This document shows, piece after piece, positions 45,001 to 56,069 of a stretch of 64,000 nucleotides of DNA. The translations under genes were made by a program, and so were the position numbers. How positions within the stretch are numbered: the stretch's first letter is position 1; each line of letters starts with the position of its first letter. The notes under the pieces were generated by a model. The model was not told the DNA's origin, ran no database searches, and saw nothing but the letters and a program-made list of their open reading frames with translations. Location of the stretch: contig JAIXMG010000001.1 of the NCBI GenBank assembly GCA_025201345.1, forward strand, positions 434,001 to 498,000. Direction: 5' to 3'. This DNA is from Thamnidium elegans (taxonomy: Eukaryota > Mucoromycota > Mucoromycetes > Mucorales > Mucoraceae).

Positions 45001-46193
45001 TCCGTACTATGAATAAAGATGCGACCAAGCGACGCATTTATGTTATGGGTGCTACTGTATGGAGTTGGGAAAAAATTAGGAACAAGTGGAAGACATTTCA
45101 ATACTGTGATATGATGCTTTTAGACGAAAGTACTCAGGTATATTTTTTTTAAAAAAAAAAAAAATTGGATTTATATGTATTGGTATAATAACGTTTGTTG
45201 TTATTCTAGGTACTTGTTTCGGACGCGTTACTGGCAATTGCTTGCTTAAAAAGACCGAACGGAAAACTGATCGTTGCTGGAGATCACATGCAACTAGGAC
45301 CTATTATCAAGAACGATTATTCCAATACGATGTCGCGTTTAGATGACCCACTGTTGTTTGGCTCTATTCAACAATGTCTTATGCGAACCAAAGAAAATAA
45401 TGCCATCCCTACACGAGCATTTTTATTGCAAAAAGGCACCGTACATGACTTTGGACCCCATACACTCCAACTAAAAGATAATTGGCGCATGAATGAAGAA
45501 TTGAACGAATTCTTTAAACAAGTATACGGACCTGACTATACATCGCGTTACCCAAAGATAAAACTCCATTTGGACTGGAAGAAAATAAACCCCTCTGTCA
45601 AAAAACTGGATCTGATAAAATCTATTTTAAACCCTGATCAATCCATTTCGCTTGTAAAATTAAAATGCGCTACTGTAAATCAAGTATATAATATGGTTGA
45701 ACTGGAAGCAAAAATTGTTGCATGTTTGGTGAGAGTTTATCTTGGTGCTAGATCTAAAAACGTACCAAACTCACTAATTCCTATCAATCGAGATCGTGAT
45801 GAGCCTACTGTTATGATTGTTACTCCGTTTAATAAACAGCGTATCGCCATTCAAAGAGAAGTAGGACATGCTATTCCTGTCGATACAGTTGAGAAGATGC
45901 AAGGACAAGAATGTGATTTAATTATCGCTTGCTTTTCATGCAGTAACAAAAGAGCAAATGTAAATGAATTTATACGTGATTTCAGAAGGTGGAATGTAGC
46001 ATTATCGCGTGCTAGGTGCAAAGTAATTATTTTAACTGTGGATGATATAATTAACCCAGATCCGATCGAAGGCATTTTGCAATCTTTTGACAAAACACTT
46101 GAACCAACAGATGGTTGGGCACTTTTGTATCTTTTACAAAGTTGGGCCAAAGAAAAGAACTCTTCATTTGAATGGCTTATGGACGATATATAG
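42023..46193 (+). CDS. Fusion of Fe-S RecB/Cas4-like nuclease and SF1 helicase
   Basis: Five exons (42023-42052, 42117-44411, 44473-44643, 44724-45137, 45210-46193) encode about 1297 residues. The N-terminal domain is a PD-(D/E)xK nuclease: PDFLYI with D130, LIIDAKSS with D149 and K151, and Q163-x3-Y167. Cysteines at 34 and 235-x2-238-x5-244 match the pattern that binds a [4Fe-4S] cluster in Cas4, AddB and Dna2. The C-terminal half is a Upf1/Dna2-type SF1 helicase: WGPPGSGKTEF (Walker A, about 828-838), LLDESTQ (Walker B), GDHMQLGP, TVEKMQGQECD and NVALSRAR. The order equals Dna2, but the nuclease resembles the bacterial TM0106-type RecB-like family more, and the protein is shorter than Dna2. 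It probably acts on DNA or RNA ends. A leader intron may precede the ATG. It is convergent with GDE1, 90 bp away. Confidence 0.88.
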
Positions 46194-46282
46194 TAATAAC
46201 AAAAAAAAATGATCAAGTTTAAATATACCATATCATTACTTTATTCAAATAAAAGAGCTATAAACACTATCAACAAACATAT

Positions 46283-49200
46283 TTAATCACTACGCAATCC
46301 CTTTCTAACAGGAAGTACGGAATCCTACACAGATAAAGTTAATTTCTAAATCACATAAACAAATAAAATTTAACTTACCACAATGACAGCATCAACACCA
46401 TATTCTTTTTGAGCAACTGCATTCTCTACTTCATTATTAAGAACGCCGTATGTAAATAACAAGAGACCAACTTCCTTGATCACTTGCACTAACCGAGGAG
46501 CTTCCAAGATGGGTTCACTAGCAGCGACAATACCCAACAAATCAGCTTGCTTAGCAAACCTGACAGCACCCTGTAACGAATTACATCTGACATCAGCCAT
46601 AGGCATGGTTCCAGCATCAGTTAAGAAAAACACAGGATAATTAGGTTGTTTCAAATTCAAAGCCAAACAAATTTCGGGATGGAAAGAAGAAAAGATGATA
46701 TGACGATCTTGTTTTGCGTGATTATAAACACATTCCAGGATTGTATCAACATAAATATTTAATTCTTGAAACTGAGTAAGCTCGTCTTGTTCTGCTTCAT
46801 CAATCATGGGGTATTTGACTTCGATATTAAACCCGGCTGTGTTAGGAACCGTTTTAAGTACTTCGGCTAAAGTAGTGAATGGGCCTTGAATTGTTTCAGG
46901 CCCGTTACCTTTCATCTTGCCTAATTTCGAGGTTCGTGTTTGATCAAATGGGTTGTTCATATCCAATCGATTAGGGCTGGCACTGAAGGATCGAGAACGG
47001 TTGACACGGTTAGGGGTACTGCTACTGTTATTTATATTGATGTGATTGATAATTCCATTCACAAAGGCTTCAGGTAAAGCAGAAGGTGCAGAGGGACGAC
47101 GCTCCATTGAAGGCATGATAACACCGTGCTCACCTTCACTAACGCCTGTATGATATTCTTTAATGTGACCCGATCTATGCAAATTCAAGAACTGTTCGGA
47201 TGTAATTGCATTTAAAGGAATATCATAGCCTGTTTCGGTCACTGTCCAATCGTGATAGACAACAGGCACAAGATCTCTTGTCAATTGCACATCAAATTCA
47301 ACATACTCTGCACCTAGAGAAGCAGCCGTAACAAATGACAGGACTGTGTTCTCTCCTACTTGTAATTTAGACCCTCTTCTATTCATACCGGACCCACGAT
47401 GACCAATGACTTGGGTATCAACTGATTTATAATAAGTATAACGATCACCAATCTTCATATTCTTGTGTTGAAATGGGGTGATGACAAAATATTCAAATCC
47501 TAATTTTCCAATGCAGTCTAAATCTTTGGCTTGCACTAAGGGGACTGTCTGCTGACCACGCAAAGAAGCATTTTCTGTGGGACCCTTGAAGGCTTTGGTC
47601 TTTGTAAAGATAAAATCGCCTGCTAATACAGCAGTACCTCTTGCCAATACACTACTGGCTCTAGAGGAACCAAATGTTTCAATTAAATCGAATCTTAATG
47701 TCACATCTTCTGGTCTTTCAGCAAACAGAACGACGGGCTCGGGATCAACAGCATGACAATCGAAATCTGTAGGTAAATCAATAATGGGGAATTCACCAGT
47801 AGCATTGGTAGCAGAAACCGAAAGAGATAATCGGGTTAAACCATCTTGATCTTGAAATTTCTTTGAAAGCTCAATGAATTTTTGACAAAGTGGATTACGA
47901 ACATCGTTTGAACCTAAAGTGATGATGATCATGGATTGATCAGTCAAGTACTTGTGACCATATAACCTACTTGCTTTAGAAACCGATTTCGAAGTCTTTT
48001 TTTTAACTGTAGTTGAGGCCTCATCATCAGATGATAATAGTTTGGATACACGAGGGCTAAGGTGTAACTTTGGATTTGTAGGAAGTGTAAGTCTTCCGAT
48101 TTCAAGGTACCCACGAAACACAGCATGTTCAGAAGCCGTCCAGCCGTTATAATCCACTTTATCTTTATCTGCTTTTGCCTCTAATAAGGTCTCTACGATT
48201 TCTGCAAATCCATCCATAGCTGCAATCATTAATGGTGTCCATCCATTTATCTTTTCGGCCAAATTGAGATCAACATGACCTTGTTCGATCAATACCTTGA
48301 CACCTTGTAAAAAATTACTTCGGATAGCAAACAATAAAGGTGTCTCACCATCTTCATCTGATAAATCGACAGAAGCGCCTTTACTTACCAATAACTTTAG
48401 TAATTCCAAGTTACCTAATTTACAAGCCAAAGCGACAGAGGAAGGATGATGCAATGAACGGGCAAAATCCGGTAAAAATTCGTTATTATCCTCAATAGAA
48501 GAGTCGTCATCGGACAGTGTAGGAGATTTGGCAGAGACAGCAATTAGATCATCAATATTATCAATCTTACCAATCTCAATCATTTCTTTTACGGCAATAG
48601 TACTACCATGAATAATACCAAAGAAAAGTGGAGTAAAACCTTCTCGATCTTGCCAAATATGATCGGCGAAACCCTCGGAACCATAGTAATGATGATCAAT
48701 TGCATGCAGTAATAAAATCTTGGTTAAGTGAGCATTATTTGATTCGGCTGCATAGTGTAAAGGTCGACGACCAGCGAAATCTTTTTGAGCGGATAAAGTA
48801 GGTTCTAACTTTAACAGACATTCGACTACTTTAAGAGAAGAAGGAGATCGAATACAAACTCTATGTAATAAATTACGTTCATTGATATCCTTATTGTTAA
48901 TTAAAGATAAACCTAGTGTTTTTACGAGGTATTCTAAACATTGAACTGATTCATGTTCTACAGCCAAGTCTAGAATAGTATCGTTGATTCTTGTTCCCTC
49001 CTTCAATAAAGATTCTAATTCTTGTTTGTTATCAGTTTCAATTGCCTTTGATATATCTTCATTTTTTGAACTATAACGAGCTAATTTTAAAGTTGAATTG
49101 TTATGAGAAGAAATGGGACTATTGATATATAAAGAGTGAGATGGATCATCATTGGAAGCTAAAGAGGAGATCCATTCGGTTACTGAATTTAACTCTTTAC

Positions 49201-49836
49201 GCAGTTGAGACGGGGTTGCAAATGGTAAGACCACAACCTACAAAAAGAAAAGTTATTTTAGCATTTCTTTATGAAAATCTCACAAATATAAAATGACAAA
49301 CCTTTGTTTCCCAATAAATGGACTGTGTATCAAGACCCAACTTTTTATCTAATCTATATAATAATATAAGCGTAAATAAACAAATCAGATTATTTATTTG
49401 TTATTTAAAAAAAACTTACTTTTTAAGTATTTTACGAAAACCCTTTGAATTTAATTCAGCAAACCACATGAGTTTATTCATTTGACTTTTTGTTTCTTTC
49501 AAAGCTAAAACAAGTTCATCACTTTCTTCATCCAGTTTCTTTTCTTGAAGGATCCATAAACGACGATTAATAAGTGCTTGCTTATATAAAAAGAACGTAT
49601 TGACCTTTTCAAGCTCTCTGTCAAGTTTAAAGAAAATGGCTATTTTTGTACAAATTAAAAAAAGATCATCCTATTACGTTATGCTTTTTCTTTTCTTTTT
49701 TACCAGTAACTTCTTGTTCAGGTGGTGGTAAACTAACAGCTGCTGCCTTGATTTCTTTTTTTAATGACTTGTAACATATGTAATTTCTAGACCATTCCGG
49801 TATTTGATTTGATAATAAAGTCTTTCCAAACTTCAT
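46283..49836 (-). CDS. GDE1: Glycerophosphocholine phosphodiesterase Gde1 (SPX-ankyrin-GDPD)
   Basis: Five exons (49836-49704, 49639-49420, 49353-49302, 49237-46379, 46324-46283) give about 1101 residues. The SPX domain occupies the first ~135 residues: MKFGKTLLSNQIPEWSRNYI, then YKSLKKEIK, the basic surface that senses inositol pyrophosphates. About seven ankyrin repeats follow (for example GRRPLHYAAESNNAHLTKIL, DGETPLLFAI, NGWTPLMIAAMDGF). The C-terminal phosphodiesterase domain has VIGHRGSG, GENTVLSF, EFDVQLTRD and PVVYHD, so the catalytic His and acidic residues are present. This marks it as an active Gde1 rather than the inactive Pho81 paralogue. It hydrolyses glycerophosphocholine to salvage phosphate and choline. 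The last exon supplies DSVLPVRKGLRSD. All phases match. Confidence 0.94.
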
Positions 49837-50251
49837 TTTTTTGTATATATAAAAAGTAAAAGATATACAAAAGAAAAAAAAAAAAAAATCCTTTTTTTAA
49901 GGCTGTAACGGAACTTCAATAATTTTTGTTTGCTTTCCAAACGTGTGTATCTTTATTGGTTTTAGCGAGTTTCACTAAAAGATATGCAATTGAACCAAAA
50001 TACATCATTCTTGACTTTACTTTTTTTTTTTTTTTTTTACGCACGTGCACGCTATTTCTACTCATATCTATCGGTTCTTTTTTTTTTTAGACTGTTAGGA
50101 CTTTTTAGTACTGAGTTTTGTGAATTGTAGCACTACATGTACACAAAACGTTAAAACCGTTCTATATATCATGTATTTCCCGTGAAAGCATGTACCTGAA
50201 ATCAACCCTTCTTTTTTTTTTACAGCCTCATGATTACATAGTAAGTTCTCT

Positions 50252-50292
<41 letters not shown>

Positions 50293-50484
50293 ATTAACGT
50301 TTTACGTCACCGAGGAAAAATAGATGGAAAAGAAAAAAAAACCCCACTGTTTACACGCTAGCCAATGATATTTGTTTGCGAACGTCCCCGCTACTTTTTT
50401 GATATTAAGAGCTTATTTTTTTTATTTTATTTTTTATTTCTGTCTCTTTTACACCCCCCTTCTCTTTCCCAGTAAAACAAAAGA
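49837..50484. other. Divergent spacer between GDE1 and ferredoxin genes
   Basis: It holds A/T runs, including 37 T at 50254-50290, a CACGTG-like GCACGTGCACG at 50041-50051, and a 6-C run 26 nt upstream of the ferredoxin ATG. CACGTG is the core bound by Pho4-type bHLH factors in phosphate control, so its place about 200 bp upstream of GDE1 is suggestive. No coding sequence. Confidence 0.45.
50041..50051. promoter_or_regulatory. E-box CACGTG upstream of GDE1
   Basis: GCACGTGCACG contains the palindrome CACGTG about 207 nt upstream of the GDE1 start. In yeast, Pho4 binds CACGTG/CACGTT at phosphate-regulated genes including GDE-type genes. That link is inferred; the same hexamer binds other bHLH factors. 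Confidence 0.35.
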
Positions 50485-51313
50485 ATGTCCTTGTTACGTT
50501 TATTCACAACCAAGACTATTTTCAAACCTACTCAGGTCATTCGATCTTTCTCTTATGCACCAAGTAAATACTTTTTTTTTTTTTTTTTTTTTTAAGAGAA
50601 ATAACTAAATGACTAATCAAGGGTAATGTTTTTTTTTTCGGTAGCTTTGTTGCATGGTAAAGAAGGAGTTTCTCGAGGTGACGGGTATGTTATTTATTTT
50701 TTGACGAGGAAAAGAAAAAGAAAATATTAAAAAAATTGTTGTTGTAGACCATATACTGTACATTTCATTACACCAGAGGGTGAACAAATAGATGTTAAAG
50801 CAACTGAAGGAGATTCAATGTTGGATCTTGCACAAAGATATGATATTGATCTTGAATGTATGTTTCTTTTAATTGTATATATATATATATGATGGGTATA
50901 TTAAATTTATTTTGTTTATAGGTGCTTGTGAAGGATCATTAGCATGTTCAACCTGTCATGTTATTTGCGACCAAGATTATTTTGATAGAATGGAAGAACC
51001 ATCTGATGAAGAAAATGATATGCTTGATTTAGCATTTGGATTAACTGAAACGTAAGCAGCTAAAAAAAAAAAGAGGGGAAAAAACAGAACGAAATACATG
51101 CTAAACAACTATATAGATCTCGTTTGGGTTGTCAAGTTTTTATGAATAAGGATTTAGATGACATTACTGTTCGTATTCCTTCAGCGACTAGAAATTTGAG
51201 AGTTGATGGTAAAGTGACATTTTAACACGTTTAAAAAAAACAGTAGTAATCTAATTCCTTTTTTTTTTTTTTTTTTTTTTTTGCGCGTAGGTTCCAAGCC
51301 TACTCATCATTAA
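50485..51313 (+). CDS. YAH1: Mitochondrial adrenodoxin-type [2Fe-2S] ferredoxin (Yah1)
   Basis: Six exons (50485-50563, 50645-50684, 50748-50857, 50922-51051, 51117-51208, 51291-51313) give 157 residues. An N-terminal presequence rich in Arg, Lys, Thr and Ser ([14 protein letters not shown]) indicates mitochondrial matrix import. The cluster-binding cysteines are in [12 protein letters not shown] and [22 protein letters not shown] is the acidic interaction helix of adrenodoxin-type proteins, and the C-terminal end is RVDGSKPTHH. Yah1 passes electrons from Arh1 to iron-sulfur cluster, heme A and ubiquinone synthesis. Two exons are very small (40 and 23 nt). Intron 1 has T-runs and intron 5 has a T-run of about 24 before TTGCGCGTAG. 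It is convergent with MIC10. Confidence 0.94.
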
Positions 51314-51768
51314 GCTCGCTTCCCCCACTTTTTTTTTTACAAATATCTTATTACATTTAATCTAAAATTAAAAATACCTGTCAAAAAATAAAAAAGCAGT
51401 CCTTCCATGTGTACTTTTAAACCCTTTCTCTTTTGTACAAAAAGTGGTGACAGTAAATGAATATTCTAGTTCGTTCCGTGCAAATTCAATTGATTGGACT
51501 CTAATAGTGAATTATTTCCTACTGTACGCTTGTAAAAAAAAAAAAAAATAGTATTCCGCTCATTTGTATAAAACGGTCCGTGCCTGACTTTTTGTAGTTC
51601 GTTTCTCTAACTGTGCTGTTCTCGCGTTAAAATAATGTTACCTGATCAATTCCCTTCTTTAGTACATATGAAATAAAAAAAGTTCTCCTTTTTCATAAAC
51701 GATATTATACTATTGTTTTCGAATGTGTTTTTTTTATTGCGGAAAGAGGGGGGGAATCAAAAAAAAAT
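51314..51768. other. Convergent 3' region between ferredoxin and MIC10 genes
   Basis: AT-rich 3' flanks with A-runs (51534-51549) and a 7-G run (51748-51754). No gene seen. Confidence 0.55.
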
Positions 51769-52216
51769 CTAAGCAGTAGGCTTCTCCTTTTGAAACTTGG
51801 CACCAGGAATATTAGCAGGGTGGAAAATACGCTATAAAGATATTAAAAAGATTAAAAACTTTCAATTATCATCGTTTGTTTTTGTTTGTTACCTGAGCGT
51901 CAGCATAAGCAACACCGAAACCCCAACCGGTAGCAATAGCAATAGGCCACGTACGCTCTATAAAATTCTATCAGCATTCATTTCAAAAACAAAAGCACGT
52001 ACACGCACACACACACTTACTCTTGAATAATAAAGCAGAGGCAACAATACCAGCACTTAAACCAAGACCAGTCTTAACGACAAAGTTGGAAATAGTACGA
52101 TCCCACTAAACAAAGAAAATTTCACGTTAGTCTTTTCTTTCTTTCTTTCTTGTGCTACTCTTTCGAACCTTTTGTGCTAAAATATCTTCACTAGGAATCT
52201 TGTTTTCGGTGGACAT
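51769..52216 (-). CDS. MIC10: MICOS complex subunit Mic10
   Basis: Four small exons (52216-52169, 52105-52021, 51957-51893, 51831-51769) encode 86 residues. The two membrane segments carry the family's glycine motifs: VVKTGLGLSAGIVASALLF, then after a short basic loop (KKRTWP) the segment IAIATGWGFGVAYADAQ. Mic10 oligomerises through these GxGxG motifs to bend the inner membrane at crista junctions. The donor of intron 1 is the less usual GTTCGA. The length and layout match fungal Mic10. It is divergent from the EF-hand gene with only 201 bp between the two starts, so they probably share a promoter region. Confidence 0.93.
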
Positions 52217-52417
52217 GTCGAATTATTGAAACTGTGATGAAGAAAAAAAAAAAAAAAAGAGAGAAAAAAAAAGTGGAAGTACCCCCCGCATCCTTTTTTA
52301 TTTGAGTCCCCGAAACTAGTGTTTGTGACGTACATACGAGTGTCTTTTTTTTTTTTTTTTTTTTGCTTTGTTTCCTTTCTTTCTTTCTCTCTTTTTTTTT
52401 TTACTCCTTGCATAAAA

Positions 52418-53023
52418 ATGAGTAATCAAAGACTGACAAAGAAACAAATGATTTTAGGTAAAAAGATATATATGTAGTATTAAAACCAATGGTTGATTTT
52501 TAAAACTGTTACATAGCTTTCAAAGATCATGATATCAATGATACTGGTTTATTAGATGCTGATCATTTACTTATGGCACTATTATCATTAAACCTACCTG
52601 TGGATCAGTCTGATATACCTGATTTATTTGAGTGTGTAGGTCGAGAAAAGGATAAAGTAATTAATATGGATGATTTTATGGACATTGTTACCGAACTAAA
52701 GGTAATATATACAACTGCAATATATATGTATATAAAAAAAGGCCTAATGTATGGTATATACTATATAGGGTGTAGATAATACAGAGGATGACTTTTTAGA
52801 GTATAACGACACGCCTACGGCTGAAACAGCGTTTCAAATGTTGGTGGATCCAAAAGTAAACGGTATCACTCTAGAGAGTTTACTGCGCGTATGTGCAACA
52901 CAAGAAGAGTCTTGGACGAAGCAACAGATAATTGAAATGATGAATGAAGCTGATTTAAACCATGATGGAAAGATTGATCCGATAGAGTTTAAACTTATAT
53001 GTAAAAAAGTAGGTCTATCTTAA
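52418..53023 (+). CDS. EF-hand calcium-binding protein (centrin/calmodulin-like)
   Basis: Three exons (52418-52457, 52517-52701, 52769-53023) give 159 residues. The first EF-hand region has AFKDHDINDTGLLDADHLL, with a loop that departs from the canonical acidic pattern. A second region (GREKDKVINMDDFMDIVTE) is also imperfect. The last loop, ADLNHDGKIDPIEF, is a full canonical DxNxDGxIxxxEF site. The overall size and start (QRLTKKQMILAF) resemble centrin/Cdc31-type or troponin C-like proteins, but the degenerate loops mean it may bind only one or two calcium ions. It is divergent from MIC10 and convergent with PDA1. I cannot name it more exactly. Confidence 0.85.
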
Positions 53024-53267
53024 CTTATATTGCCCCCCTTCTGTTATATGACAGAAGGAGTTATGGCAACGCATTTAATTACCGTTTGTGTGGCCCTTTT
53101 TCCTTTTTTTTTTCCTATACCCCCCCCCCCACTCCCTGAATCACCAAAAGCACATCATCATCGATCAGCTAAGCTTACTATACAGTGTAAAATCAAGTTT
53201 TATGTGTGATTCAATTTAATTACATAAATAATAAACAATAAAAAATAAAAAAACTTTTTTATTTTAA

Positions 53268-54663
53268 TTAATTGTAATGATGAACATCACTAGCAAGACA
53301 ACCGCGAACAGACTTGGGTTCAGAACCAGGTACATAAATATCAGTCCAGAATTCATCAAGCTTAGGTTCAGGTGAAGCTTCGGCTTCCTTTTGAGCCTCA
53401 TCTACTTCCTTCTTTGTCTTTTTATCCATTTCCTTCAATTCAGCCTCAGTAGCTACCTTGTGATCGATAATGGTTTTCTTAAGAAGTGTGATAGGATCAG
53501 AGGTAGCTCTAACCTTTTGGACTTCTTCACGAGTACGATAAGTAGTACCAGGGTCAGACATGGAATGTCCACCGTAACGATACGTAGCCATTTCCATCAC
53601 TAAGGGTCCTTCACCTGCCACAGCTCTTTGTTTGGCCCATTCGACTGCTCGCTTGACTGCAAAAATATCCATACCATTTACCTGTCCCATCATACAAAAA
53701 GTTAAAAACACTTTATATATATATATATATATATATTACAGTAAAACTTACAAGAATACCAGGAATATAATCACCACGCTTGAAATACTCTGTAGAAGCA
53801 GAAGAACGTTCAGCAGAAGTACCCATACCATACTTGTTATTTTCACAAACGAAAACAACAGGTAAATCCCAAAGCTTGGCCATATTATAGGATTCAAATA
53901 CTTGACCTTGATTAGCAGCACCGTCACCATAAAGAGCTAAAGTGACATTAGGTTTATCGAGATACTTTTGAGTAAAAGCAACACCGGCACCTAATGGTAC
54001 TTGAGCTCCTACAATACCATTACCACCATAAAAGTTCTTTGCGTACATATGCATAGATCCTCCTTTACCCTTGGATACACCGTCAACACGACCCATTAAT
54101 TCAGCTAAAATAGCTTTAGGTGAAGCACCACGTTCAAGTACAAAACCATGACAGCGATAAGCAGTAATAATATGGTCTTCAGGTGTAAGAGCTGCTTCAA
54201 TACCAGAAGCAACTGCTTCCTATAAAAAAAAAAAAAAGTAAATATACTGGGGTGAAAAGGAATTTAAATTTTTTTTTTTTTTGCTTTACTCCGCCGTTAG
54301 ATAAATGACAAAAACCACGAATCTTTTTTGCTTTATAGAGACCATCAGCGGCCATTTCAACACGACGAATGAGGTTCATGTTCTTGTAGAGCTCAAGTAA
54401 CTCTTCCTTGTTGGTCTCAATTTCTAAGCTAGGTGTTTCAGCGTTGTACATTTTAAAAGAACTTTCTGGTAAAGTGATATGGATGCTTTCATTGCTAGAC
54501 TTCTTTGCCATAAACAATTGTGAGCTAGTAGAGAGAGTACGCTAAAATAAAACAATTTGAGTATACATTTTTTTTATTTTAGTATGAACGTGTAGCGTAT
54601 TACCATAGCATTAAATGCTTTGGGTGCAGCATTTGCCTTGATAAACAAACGTGTAGAAAGCAT
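53268..54663 (-). CDS. PDA1: Pyruvate dehydrogenase E1 component subunit alpha
   Basis: Four exons (54663-54604, 54541-54290, 54219-53752, 53681-53268) encode 397 residues. A mitochondrial presequence ([17 protein letters not shown], then [10 protein letters not shown] after intron 1) leads to the mature protein. The thiamine diphosphate motif starts at [19 protein letters not shown] and ends with VFVCENN. The regulatory phosphorylation-loop segment [20 protein letters not shown] is intact. The enzyme decarboxylates pyruvate in the matrix as the first step to acetyl-CoA; kinases inactivate it by phosphorylating the loop serine. Codons are more GC-ending than average here, suiting an abundant protein. 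An 8-G run lies about 100 nt upstream (54761-54768). Convergent with the EF-hand gene. Confidence 0.95.
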
Positions 54664-54923
54664 TTTATTTTATTTTTTTAAGAGTAAAATTAAAAAGAGG
54701 GAAAAGAAGAGAAAAAAACGGGTAAAAAAGAAAAGAAATTTTTATAAACAAAAAAAATCTGGGGGGGGCGTAAACAAACGTATTTTAGATTGGATACTTT
54801 CACTCTAATCTAAGACATTTTTTATGTGCTAAGCTATACAACTACACTAGTTACAAAAAAGGCAAGTTAATTTTTTTTTATTATTATGCTCTTTTTTTTT
54901 TCTATTGTGTGACAACAACCCAG

Positions 54924-56034
54924 CTAATGCTTTTTTTCAATCTTTGTAGCTTTTAATATATTTTCTTCAAAAGGACATAATAAATCACTAGGATCAAAGC
55001 TATCAGGTTTTCTTCTACATATCGAAACCTTTTTGTGCCAATTTGCAGCTACTTCATCCAACTCATTTACGGTCTTAATTCTACCCCATAAATCCATTAC
55101 AGGCATTTGATCAAAGGTTGGTAAACCATGCTCAGGTAATTGTTCAAGTATTGTATCACGTTGCATTAACGGGACCAAAAACTGCGATACCTTTGACTCT
55201 GTACGACCATTATCCTTAACATGTGTACCGTACTCCAAATGGTTTGTCGAAAACGATTCAAAGTCCTTAAAGTTCGGATAGATCATCACATACGCACGTA
55301 AATAAGTCAACTCTATAAAATACTTTTTCCATGATTTTTTCCAATTGGATGATCTACTACCAGGTACGGTAATATTATAGTATCCCTTCCATGTGTCTTC
55401 TTTTTCTATACGGCTGGTCAAATAAGTATGAAACATACGCCAATGCTCTGGAAAGTAAACTGCTCCCCAGCTACAAGGCACTTGTGTAGCATAAGGTGCT
55501 CTTGCATCGTACCCGCTTGCAGTCAACACAGGTGACGGATCAAACGGTCGACGTCCTTCTGGTAAAAGTTCCAAATTACGTGGTGAATATAAACTAACAC
55601 CGTATACATGTTGATACGCGTTGGATTCATTACTACTGTATCGATACTTTAATATATTATATTTTGCCCATACATAAAACAGTGGTGATAATTCAATATC
55701 GTCTTCTAACAGTACACCGTAATGATTATTATCGCTTGGATACCAAGATTCAATAATCGCTGGCATCAATCCTCCTTTACGAATACGGTGTCTTATCATT
55801 TTAGGCCCATGCTTCCAGTCAAACGATTCTACTACTTGTTGTGTTACACGATCTGCTGATTGTTCCATATGTATCATTAACTCCATGGTATCGTCCCCAA
55901 GATAATACGCTTGGTTAAGTGATGTTAATAATCGTGAAAGAGATTCAGGCCTTCTGTCTGTAATTACTACTAGATCCAATTTAATACTGTGCCAATCTAC
56001 TCGACAAAAAAAAATTAGCTTATGTCGATACAAC

Positions 56035-56069
<35 letters not shown>

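Noticed and set aside
45851..46231. 126-codon minus-strand frame at the end of the helicase gene
   Set aside because: Antisense of SF1 helicase motifs V-VI; composition not protein-like.
52177..52413. 78-codon minus-strand lysine-rich frame
   Set aside because: Lies in the shared MIC10/EF-hand promoter and is coded by homopolymers.
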